Positions 55,577 to 64,000 of a DNA stretch of 64,000 nt are shown here, in pieces. This stretch comes from Pelobates cultripes (Eukaryota > Chordata > Amphibia > Anura > Pelobatidae), in the NCBI GenBank assembly GCA_933207985.1, contig OW240913.1, positions 355,063,554 to 355,127,553 on the forward strand, read 5' to 3'. The position numbers and the translations under genes were made by a program. The notes beneath the pieces are model-generated. The model ran no database searches. It was not told the DNA's origin and saw only the letters and a program-made list of their open reading frames with translations. How positions within the stretch are numbered: position 1 is the first letter of the stretch; every line of letters starts with the position of its first letter.

Positions 55577-55915
55577 GTTAAAGGCACACTATAGTCTCTG
55601 AAACAACTAAAGCTTAATGAAGCAGTTTTGGTGAGTAGATCATGTTCCTGCAGTCTCACTGCTCAATTCTCTGCCATTTAGGAGTTAAACCACTTTGTCT
55701 ATGCAGCCCTAGTCACACCTCCCTGCATGTGATTGGCACAGCCTTCCTAAACACTTCCTGTAAAGAATCATCTAATGTTTTCACTCTGTTTATTGCAAAT
55801 TTTAATTTAGAATTGTGTCTCTTCCCCTCTGTTAACAGCTTGCTAGACCTTGCAGGAGCCTCCTGTGTGTGTGATTAAAGTTTAATTTACAGAGCAGGAG
55901 ATAAAAACTTTTCAA
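55577..55915. mobile_element. Palindromic MITE, left half only
   Basis: Starts TTAAAGGCACACTATAGTCTCTGAAACAACTAAAGC and stops at AGATAAAAACTTTTCAATTAAA, where the next copy begins in the same orientation. Confidence 0.75.
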
Positions 55916-56500
55916 TTAAAGGGACACTATAGTCACCACAACAACTTTAGCTTAATAAAGCAGTTTTGGTGTATAGATCATGTTCCTGCAGTCACAATGC
56001 TCAATTTTCTGCCATTTAGGAGTTAAATCACTTTGTTTATGAAACCTAGTCACACCTCCCTGCATGTGACTTCCTCAGCCTTCCCAAATACTTCCTGGAA
56101 AGAGTCATCTAATGTTTATCATTCCTTTATTGCAAGTTATGTTTAATTTAGATTTTCTTATCCCCTGCTATGTTAATAGCTTGGTAGACCCTGCAAGAGC
56201 CTCTTGTATGTGATTTAAGTTCAATTTACCGAGAAAGAGATACAATTGTTTAAGGTAAATTACATCTGGTTAAAAGTGAAACCAGTTTTGTGGGGGTTTT
56301 TTTATTATTATTTTTTTTTTAATGCTGGTTGTGTCAATCAAAGCCAGGGGAGGTGTGACAAGGACTGCATAAACAGAAACAAAGCGATTTAACTCCTAAA
56401 TGGCAGATAATTGAGCAGTGAAACCTGAGAAGCATGATCTATACACTAAATCTGCTTCATTAAGCTAAAGTTGTTTAGGTGACTATAGTGTTCCTTTAAT
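55916..56500. mobile_element. Palindromic MITE, full length
   Basis: TTAAAGGGACACTATAGTCACCACAACAAC at the left, GTTGTTTAGGTGACTATAGTGTTCCTTTAA at the right; closely related to 34224-34782 and adjoining the half copy at TTAA. Confidence 0.85.
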
Positions 56501-56699
56501 CAGAATTTGGAGAGAATCGAGGCAGAAGACAAGGGAACTGTATTGATAGGATTATCAAACAATGAAATGTAATTAATTGGGGGGCTAAGGGATCCTAGTG
56601 AAGGGATCAATGCTCACAGTGGAATGCTTGCAATTACTCAACAAACCACAGATTCTGATTGGCTGGTGATGCAATATGTTATGAGAAAATGCAAAGAAA

Positions 56700-57190
56700 T
56701 ACCTTAAATGGACAATCCAGACCTCTAATGCACCACAGCTTGCTAAAAAATACTTTATCTGTGAAAACGGTGTACTCTCTTTTTTTTCACAATAAGTGTC
56801 GATTTCAATAGAAATTGCCATTTTTATAAATTAACCCTGTTACACCCTCCGGGTCTCAATCAGACAATTTGCCCTGTTACTTCCTGGTTGTTTAGTTCAG
56901 TGCTGCTAAACTCAGGAGGCAGCAATAGCCCAGAGCACCTGCCTTGCAAAGACTTCTCATTGAGCTGCATTGGGAAGTCTGTGATTGGACAGACACAGAA
57001 AGTCTGGGCGGGGTTAGAAGGGGAGGGCTTGCAGACAAGATAGCTAAAGCATTTGCAAGCTGTTTTTACATATTCCTCAATGAAATAATGCACAATCAAA
57101 TGAATGCATGTTATCAATTAGGACATATCTATTCATCAGTAAATTGTTTATTTATTCACTGTATTTGAGCAGCGGAGTGCCCCTTTAAAA
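56700..57190 (-). repeat. MITE-like repeat copy, inverted
   Basis: Contains GAGCTGCATTGGGAAGTCTGTGATTGGACAGACACAGAAAGTC, the reverse of 54520-54565, and ends GAGCAGCGGAGTGCCCCTTTAAA with a related start AAATGGACAATCCAGACC. Confidence 0.6.
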
Positions 57191-58600
57191 AAATAAAAAT
57201 ATATTATTGACAAGTGGTAATTACAGTTAAACTCGCTAAATCTTGGGTAGATGGAGATAATGAAAATGCATGACTTTGCCATCAGTGAAAATATGCCCCA
57301 GCATGCATGCATTTGCGAAGCATTAAGGGATGTGTCCCATGCATATCTGCAGCATCATAAGACTACAAGTACATGGAAATGGTAAACGCGTTTTGATCTT
57401 CTTTTTCTGACATGTCTTTTTGATATTCACAATCTGACCACAAAGAATATTTTATTTACAATCATGTGGCACATTACAATTTATTTTAATCCCTCTTGGT
57501 TGCTTTTTCAGACTATTAAACACATATCTCGTTTTCCTTTTTCACATCAACAGTAATAAATATTTTATTAATAAACTAGTTTTAATATTGTAAAAAGGAT
57601 GTCAGAAGTAATATAGTACATACTTTCCTTTTGTTTAACCTTTGCCCAAATTATGCTCCAAGAAAATGAATACTGTTCAGAAGCTGTGTTAATTCTACAA
57701 AATAATTTACAAACTCTATTAACATTTAACACATGGACATAATTCAAAATTGAGATTTCCAAACTGACTGCATTGAAATTTGGATATTGTAGTCAAGTCT
57801 CCGTAAAATTACTTTCTGAAAGAAGAAATTTGAGAAGAAACCATCTGATGGATAAGAGATATTTCATATTTTCCATTGCAGGACCTAATCAGGATTGCCA
57901 AACCCTCTGTGTTTTTTGGATGCACATTACTTCTACAACTTGATGGGCAGCACATAAAAAAGGCTGCCATGTAGTCTATAACATTTATTTGTTACAAGAA
58001 GGAAATTATTTCAATAAATAGTCAAGATCCTAAAGGAAATAGCTTAATTCAAGGAACACGCTAAGCAACCATAACACTACACACGCTTTATTAGTTATGG
58101 TTCGATGAGTGTCCTGGTGCTCCCCAATGGAAGTAGTCCAACCATTTAGTAACAGTTTGATAGCTCATATGGGGCCAATTGGGTGGTAGTCCGCTCCTCC
58201 ATGAGTAACGGAAGGTCTTCACATTGCACTAAGCCCAGCAGGGCAGTGCTTAGCTCTTTGGCTGAAAGTGATCAGTTGATGCTCTCCAAAAATGAGCTAG
58301 CCCTGCATGGCAAGCTTCAAACTGAAGATGGGTGCCTGATGCTGCCATGGATAACAGACAGGAAAAGAAAATGTCCTTATTTCTGACTATCCACTTCATC
58401 ATAAGATTATTGGTTATAGCCAAACTCTCCAATTCACAAGGAAGGATGGTGGGTTTAAAACACACACGATGAAATGTGCTGCAAAAAAAAAATCTTATGA
58501 CACAGCAGATAGGATACCACTCCCAAACAAGGTATTTGCTGATGTAGGTAGTAGGATCAGGGAGCAGCGCCTGTGAAGGAATTCCCACGCTCAGAGCGAT
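57191..58600. other. No gene seen
   Basis: AT-rich sequence. No coding frame with protein character. Confidence 0.4.
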
Positions 58601-58619
58601 ATGGAGGAGGGTAGGAAAA

Positions 58620-59270
58620 AGACACGGATATAGTGTAGTATATTGAGATCTTAAGTGATGGTAAATGAAGGGAAAGGAATTGCACTTACAATTTTCTGGA
58701 GCCTATACTCAGCTCCAGATATTTGCGCCTGAACGGTACAATCCCCGCCTATGGATATGTTAATGGTCCTTGGATGTCCTCCAAACTGGGGGTCTCCAGT
58801 GGTGGTAGGGTATATCTCCTTTCCAGGCGAACCCGGAAACGGGAAGTGCGTCATCAGTATGAAACCGGAAATGAGGTCGGAAGCCGGAAGAGATGGATTC
58901 ATCACAGACTATTGTAATTACACCATCAAAGGAGAGTATAAAAGGCTACAGAAGGACAGGTAACACTAGAAGCAACTGAGGAAGCCTAATTAATAGGCGA
59001 AACGCGTCTTGCTATCCCTAAGTGGACTTTTTTATGACTTTACCACCTTGCGTGGCTTTTTCTATAAGAGACATTTTTACTTTACATTTTAAAGTTTTAT
59101 TTGTATTTTATATGATATATTTTTCCATTAAAAGAAGAATTGTCTTCCTATTCATTTTAATGGTTATGCCCTTCCTTCACAAGAACATCAAGAAATACAG
59201 ATACAGCTGCTGCACTCAAAGGGAGTGGGAACCCTTCAAATTATCCCACAGGCGCCTATATTGAGCCATT
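58620..59270 (+). repeat. Dispersed repeat with hammerhead-like core
   Basis: Contains CCGGAAACGGGAAGTGCGTCATCAG and ACCGGAAATGAGGTCGGAAGCCGG (CpG-rich promoter-like stretch), a GTATAAAAGGC TATA-like word (58936-58946), then the hammerhead-like motif at 58964. The order promoter-TATA-ribozyme recalls the 5' end of an LTR or Penelope-like unit. No reverse transcriptase follows. Confidence 0.5.
58964..59024 (+). ncRNA. Hammerhead-like ribozyme relic
   Basis: CTGAGGA (58976-58982, fits CUGANGA), one extra A, stem II GCCTA/TAGGC (58984-58988/58994-58998), GAAA (58999-59002), palindromic ACGCGT stem III, and C59008 at the cleavage position. Stem I pairs GCAA with TTGC (58972-58975/59009-59012) and CACT with AGTG (58964-58967/59021-59024). 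The extra A between core and stem II should impair it. Confidence 0.5.
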
Positions 59271-59869
59271 TATTTCTGGCTCTCTATTTGTGAGTACTCA
59301 ATCATACATCTTACATTGTGTTATTTATGTACTCTATTATACTGCACTAGATGTTTGTCTTTTTTTCTGTATTTACAGTTATATTTCTATATTTATTCTA
59401 CACCCACGAACCAAGAGACTCCACCTAATTTGTATGTATCCATTTGTTTTAATTTTATGTGGATAGAGAGGTTGCCACATAGGTGTTTCTGAGTCACTTG
59501 ATTGTTGTTGGGATCACTCGCTTATACTCTGTATTTGTATTGCATTATATCTCCTTTCCAATGGCAGTAGGCCGGTATTCGAATAATTGGTGATATATAA
59601 AAAGGATTAAAACTCAAAATAGTGCTCTCTGGATAATACAAAATAAAATGATTTAAAAAATGGAGGTATACTCAAAAGTGAAGAGAAAATTGGATATTGC
59701 TCAATATATGTAGGCGTAGGTGGTATGATCCCCACCAAGGATATCACTCCTCGAGTCCTCCAGTGGGGGTGTTGGAGAGAGTAAAAGGAATTATAAAATA
59801 GAATAAAAGGATAGGCTTGGAGGCTCGTATAGCATAAATGAGCTATCTTTTTATCGGAGATAAAAAAAA
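59271..59869. other. No gene seen
   Basis: Unassigned AT-rich sequence; probable body of the same dispersed repeat class in part. Confidence 0.35.
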
Positions 59870-59884
59870 TAGTAACATAAAACA

Positions 59885-59942
59885 GCTTTAAAAAACACTA
59901 ACGCGTTTCTCCTGCAAAGAGGCTTTATCAACACTTTAAAGT
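59885..59942 (-). ncRNA. Decayed hammerhead-like motif
   Basis: On the minus strand CTTTAAA...TTGATAAAGCCTCTTTGCAGG-AGAAACGCGTT...TTTAAAG. The core word TTGATAA has drifted from CUGANGA, stem II is short, GAAAC and the ACGCGT palindrome remain, and outer CTTTAAA/TTTAAAG pair. Likely inactive. Confidence 0.3.
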
Positions 59943-60204
59943 ATAAGAAAAGAAAAAAAGATACTTTGTTTGGGACAATGGTATATCGTCTATAAGACAA
60001 TTACAAGTAAATACTGGGGAAAAAAATTACTTGTATTTGTATTATTATTTGGCGCAACCTGTTCTTCTTCTTTTTGAATACTCAGTATATCTTTTGACTG
60101 GGCTGGAATTTCATCGATTTGATCTTTAATGAAATACTCATTTTGAAATGGGTGTGACAGAGCCTCTTTAAAGGGCAACTTTACTTTTACTTTACTTTCT
60201 CCAA

Positions 60205-60605
60205 CCCTACTATTGTGTCTCTTATGCCTATCTTGCGTCTTTTGCCCCTCTGTTGTGTTTTATAACCCCTGTTTTCTCATTTCTCCCTTTGCATCTTATG
60301 CCCCCATCTGCCTCTTATGCCCTGCTTGAATCTTTTATCCCCACTTTGCATACCTTATGCCCCCATATGTCTCTAATGCACCCCTGTGTCTCTTATATAC
60401 TTGCATCTCTTACCCCTCTCGTGCCTCCTTCCTCTTCTCTTGTGTCTCCTATCCTATTTCTTTTGTCTCTTATGTCCACCAAAGTCTCACACCCTCCTAT
60501 TGTGTTTCCTACGTCACCTCTTGTATCTCTTGCCACACATGTAGTGTCTCCTTTTTCCCTAAGTGTCTCCTACTCCCTTCTTCTGTCTCTTACTTTACTG
60601 TAATG
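60205..60605. repeat. Degenerate pyrimidine-rich tandem repeat
   Basis: Words TGTGTCTCTTATGCCCC repeat at about 20-30 bp with much divergence; gives a spurious 116-codon frame. Confidence 0.75.
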
Positions 60606-62215
60606 TAGAGGAGCTTCATATTTATCTACCCATACTGAGATAACAGCTCTGGGCATGCCATGATATTACATCCAAGCCTCTTCCCACCCCAGCAGGACAA
60701 GAATTGTATTCTCAGAGCAGGTAGAGTAATGACACTCAATTACTGTGGTTCACGAGCCCACTCCATACAGAGTGACAGGCGAGCAGTAAGCCCAAAGCCC
60801 ATCTCCAGTTTGCCACCCAACCAACCACCCCCTGCTTAGTACACCACTCGTCAAACTTTTTTCAAAGCGGTGGGCCGGCCTGATGGGTCCACATAAGGCT
60901 CCCTCAACTTCACTCCCCCCCCCCATCTTGCAAGAGTATCAGTACATTTTTATTAGTTAAGTTCTTTAGCTATATCTATTTTATCATCTTTACCAGTATG
61001 CCATACAGTTTGTGTAGAAGCTACAAGTACGGATTTCACAGTTTTTTTTATTTCCAGACTCCGTATGAGATATTAGGGAAGCAGTCTTCAGGTAAGTGTA
61101 TTTCTATATTATACTAGAAGTGTGCTGGTGATTTTTCTGTATCACCATGAATTTCAGGGTCCATCGATAAACATGTAGAGGTCAGTGTCGAAACCAGCAC
61201 AGAACTCTCTGTATGCTCCCTCACAGTTATCTACGAATGTGCACAGATTTTGCGGATACACAGCAATTCCCCTACCGAGCAGCTTGTTCACCGATCCCTG
61301 CCACAGCAAACTGGCACCGGTGTGCTCCGATTAGGCAAAGTCTTGGCAAAGAACATCTCAGGGAAAATATGTTCACTTGAGAACCTAAGGTGATGGATAG
61401 CTTTTTGGCAGTGCAGTCAAGGTTTCCCTGGGGCTTCACTGATTTTAATTCATCTTGTCAGGCAAATAAAATGTGCTGAAGCAAATAATACAACAATTAA
61501 CCTGCTATGCGGAGCAAAACATTTGTAGATCTGCAGTGTTTGCTGATGCCAGAGATGCCTCTGTTAGGATATCACTGCATAGAATCTTGTGTAGAGGCAA
61601 TGTCTCGTACAGTGATTAATCCTGTAAGACGACAGAACAGTAACCTTTATTCTGTCTGTAGAACCGAGAATAAATCATATGGCTTGGTCTGGCACGGCCA
61701 CTAGACAACACTGGTGATATTAGAACACAATGATTCTCTCGTACAGTGACATAGAGCTAACAGGGCTGTAAAACACACACATACACGTCTGTCGGTCTGT
61801 CTAGACATCTATCTGTATGCCTGTCTTTCCTTCCAATCTGTCTGTCTATCTTGTTTTTCTGGTTTTCTTCTTCGTCTTCTCAACATTTTCTGTATATTTT
61901 CAGAGTTACGCAATGGTGATTATGCAACAATAAGTAATTGACAGACACAACTAATGCTGACAGACACAAGGAAGTGAAGAAGGCCCAGTTTAAGTGAATT
62001 TGCAATCCAATAAGGTTATTCACTAACGAATGAGTTTCAACACAAAATTCAGAATAAAATAGCCAAGCGTGTGTTTGCAAGAGAATATATTTTGTGCACC
62101 CTTCACAGAGGGAATAATAAACTTTACCAAAGAAGGACAATTATTACTGCGAAACCATTCACTTGCATTTCCCTCCATCAAAGGACCCTAATTTTGTCAT
62201 ATTCCATGTGTCTAA
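60606..62215. other. No gene seen
   Basis: Includes a C-run near 60914-60924 and a short TCTGTCTG microsatellite at 61785-61855. The 65-codon frame at 61507 has no recognised similarity. Confidence 0.4.
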
Positions 62216-62262
62216 ATTTGTTTATATACAGCGCCACAGAATATGTTGGTGTGTCATGAATG
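62216..62262 (+). repeat. L2/CR1-like LINE tail fragment
   Basis: TATACAGCGCCACAGAATATGTTGGTGTG, diverged copy of the tail at 285-441. Confidence 0.55.
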
Positions 62263-63024
62263 AAATATTAATAGCAATGTGGAAGGCATTTACAGCTTTT
62301 AGAGCCAAACTCTACATAAAGTTTATTTTTGTCCATTGATGTCAGTGGACAGGGGAGTGGAGCCCAGGTGTTTGAGATGAAGTAAAACAAATTGTGAAAA
62401 ACAGAGTGAATTTAAATATTAAGTTTTCACCGACAACTTCGTGGCACCATAACTACTGCAACAAGTTGTAGAGGTTATGCTTGTTGGAATGTACCGTTAC
62501 CTGTAGACCAGTCTGATATGTTCACCTGTGTCATGTTACCATCACTTCTGGCAAGCCAGTGCCATTCAGTCGGTGATCGTAGCACCTGTACTACAATGTC
62601 TTCCATTGTATTAAATTATATTAATTTCTTTAGTTTCTGCAGCACCTTGTCTTGAGTCATCCAATTACAATTTTTCTGCAAGTATTTTGCAGCTATCATT
62701 TGCACATCTATATCCATTGGTTCTTCCTTAATTTATACTGAGGAGAAATAGTTGTTTAGAATTTCTGCCTTTTCATGGTCTTCATAAACTAACACCTCCA
62801 TCCCGGTTTTCAGTGTACCTACATTTTTTTTTATTTTTATTTTTAGAATGTATTTATCTTAAAAAAAAAAATTGGGGTTGGTTTTGCTCTCTTTGGTTAT
62901 CACTTTCTCATTTTCTAATATTTTTGCATGAATTATTGGCTTCCTTATATCTTTTATAGGATGCCTCTGATTTGTCCGATTTAAAGGCTTTAAATGCCCT
63001 TTTCTGATTTTAAATTTCTTTGAT
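62263..63024. other. No gene; possible extension of minus-strand LINE flank
   Basis: AT-rich sequence with T-runs near 62825 and A-run near 62860. No recognised coding part. Confidence 0.35.
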
Positions 63025-63745
63025 TCATAGAAACATAGAATGTGACAGCAGATAAGAACAATTCAGCCCATCTGGTCAGCAAACTTTTCTAAATACTTTC
63101 ATTAGTCCTTGGCCTTCTCTTATAGTTGGGATAACCTTATGCCTATCCCACGCATGCTTAAACTCCTTTACTGTGTTAACCTCTACCACTTCAGCTGGAA
63201 GGCTATTCCATGCATCCACTACCCTCTCAGTAAAGTAATACTTCCTGATATTATTTTTAAACCTTTGTCCCTCTAATTTAAGACTATGTCCTCTTGTTGT
63301 GGTAGTTTTTCTTCTTTTAAATATAGTCTCCTCCTTTACTGTGTTGATTCCCTTTATATATTTAAATGTTTCTATCATATCCCCCCTGTCTCGTCTTTCC
63401 TCCAAGCTATACATGTTAAGATCCTTTAACCTTTCCTGGTAAGTTTTATCCCGCAATCCATGAACCAGTTTAGTAGCCCTTCTCTGAACCCTCTCTAAGG
63501 TATCAATATCCTTCTGAAGATACGGTCTCCAGTACTGTGTACAATACTCCAAGTGAGGTCTCACCAGTGTTCTGTACAATGGCATGAGCACTTCCCTCTT
63601 TCTACTGCTAATACCTCTCCCTATACAACCAAGCATTCTGCTAGCATTTCCTGCTGCTCTATTACATTGTCTCCCTACCTTCGCTTTCCCACTAAACCAC
63701 ATTAGTTTCAGTTTGTTTCTTTTATATTTATTACACAATGGCACA
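63025..63745 (-). pseudogene. CR1-like LINE, 3' end of ORF2 plus tail
   Basis: A 222-codon minus-strand frame (63076-63744) matches the RT C-terminus of CR1-type LINEs: ASRMLGCIGRGIS, EVLMPLYRTLVRPHLEYCTQ, DIDTLERVQRRATKLVHGL, DRGDMIETFKYIKGIN, TRGHSLKL, YYFTERVVDAWNSLPAEVV. It ends with a stop, then a ~50-bp 3' UTR reading GACCAGATGGGCTGAATTG and ending ACATTCTATGTTTCTATGAATC, the usual short direct-repeat tail. The 5' side is truncated at about 63745, as is common for LINE copies. The frame is undamaged over its length, suggesting a younger copy than 17846-19500. Confidence 0.88.
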
Positions 63746-64000
63746 TACTGAGAAATATACCTTTATCATTCATAACGTTTTAAAACTTGCATTATCCAAC
63801 CCCCTAGTGCCTTGCAGAACCGCCCTAGATAGGCATGCCGAAACGGGGCATTGGACTTCCTGTCTATTTACCTAATTTACAAGTTAATTGACGAAATGAA
63901 TGGAGTGACTTTGTCAGGGATTATTTAGTTCTGTAGTTTGGTATGGAAAGGAAAAAAAACAGGATGGGTTCTTCATTTATTTGGTATTGACATCTCTTGC
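63746..64000. other. Window end, no gene
   Basis: Unassigned; CTAGATAGGCATGCCGAAACG at 63823-63843 loosely resembles a hammerhead core but lacks the CUGANGA word. Confidence 0.35.

Noticed and set aside
63815..63860. CTAGATAGGCATGCCGAAACG as another hammerhead
   Set aside because: The CUGANGA word is not preserved, and no convincing stem I or stem III pairing was found.
1..64000. CRISPR arrays, operons, rRNA or intact tRNA genes
   Set aside because: None seen; tandem arrays have no spacer-repeat alternation and the repeat content is that of a vertebrate nuclear genome.

Overview
The window looks like intergenic or intronic DNA from a large, repeat-rich vertebrate genome, most likely an anuran amphibian. 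This is inferred from the repeat mix: CR1-like LINEs whose 3' end carries a doubled ATAGAAACAT-type tail, L2-like tails ending in a TACAGCGCTG/GTTGGCG motif, many palindromic MITEs beginning GGGACACTATAG, hAT elements with 8-bp target duplications, and amphibian-style hammerhead repeats. No complete host gene is present. The best host coding piece is one 114-bp exon on the minus strand (39598-39711).

The dominant feature is a 12.6-kb endogenous retrovirus on the minus strand (3661-16225) with two ~1.65-kb LTRs, primer-binding site, polypurine tract, gag, pro, pol and env. Gag is open for 690 codons. A T-TTT-TTA heptamer in the gag frame leads by a -1 shift exactly into the pro frame. The pro ORF holds two retropepsin-like folds in tandem, the second without catalytic residues. 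Pol then carries RT (YVDD), a degenerate first RNase H (tether), a second RNase H with catalytic residues, an HHCC zinc finger, an integrase core and a GPY/F tail, interrupted by several frameshifts and one nonsense codon. Env has a furin-type site followed by a hydrophobic fusion-peptide-like segment and heptad repeats, in the manner of paramyxovirus-type fusion proteins. This combination fits the lokiretrovirus lineage better than gamma-, epsilon- or foamy retroviruses; that assignment is inferred.

Layout. 0-3.6 kb: LINE tail, a hAT element with a large tetranucleotide microsatellite, a foldback repeat. 3.7-16.2 kb: the provirus. 16.4-19.5 kb: an assembly gap, a broken Tc1-like transposon and a broken CR1-like LINE joined directly. 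20-28.5 kb: foldback SINE-like repeat, hAT relics, solo-LTR candidates, microsatellite-bearing hAT elements. 29-42 kb: clusters of TTAA-bounded palindromic MITEs, an inverted repeat pair, and the single exon. 43.8-47.9 kb: four adjacent tandem arrays. 49.7-54.1 kb: a palindrome-rich repeat, a small retroposon carrying a well-formed hammerhead ribozyme fold, a tRNA-derived SINE, and a hAT element nested in a CR1-like LINE. 54.4-64 kb: more MITEs, two further hammerhead-like relics, and a CR1-like LINE 3' end.

Most long open frames outside the provirus and LINEs come from tandem repeats and were not annotated as genes.
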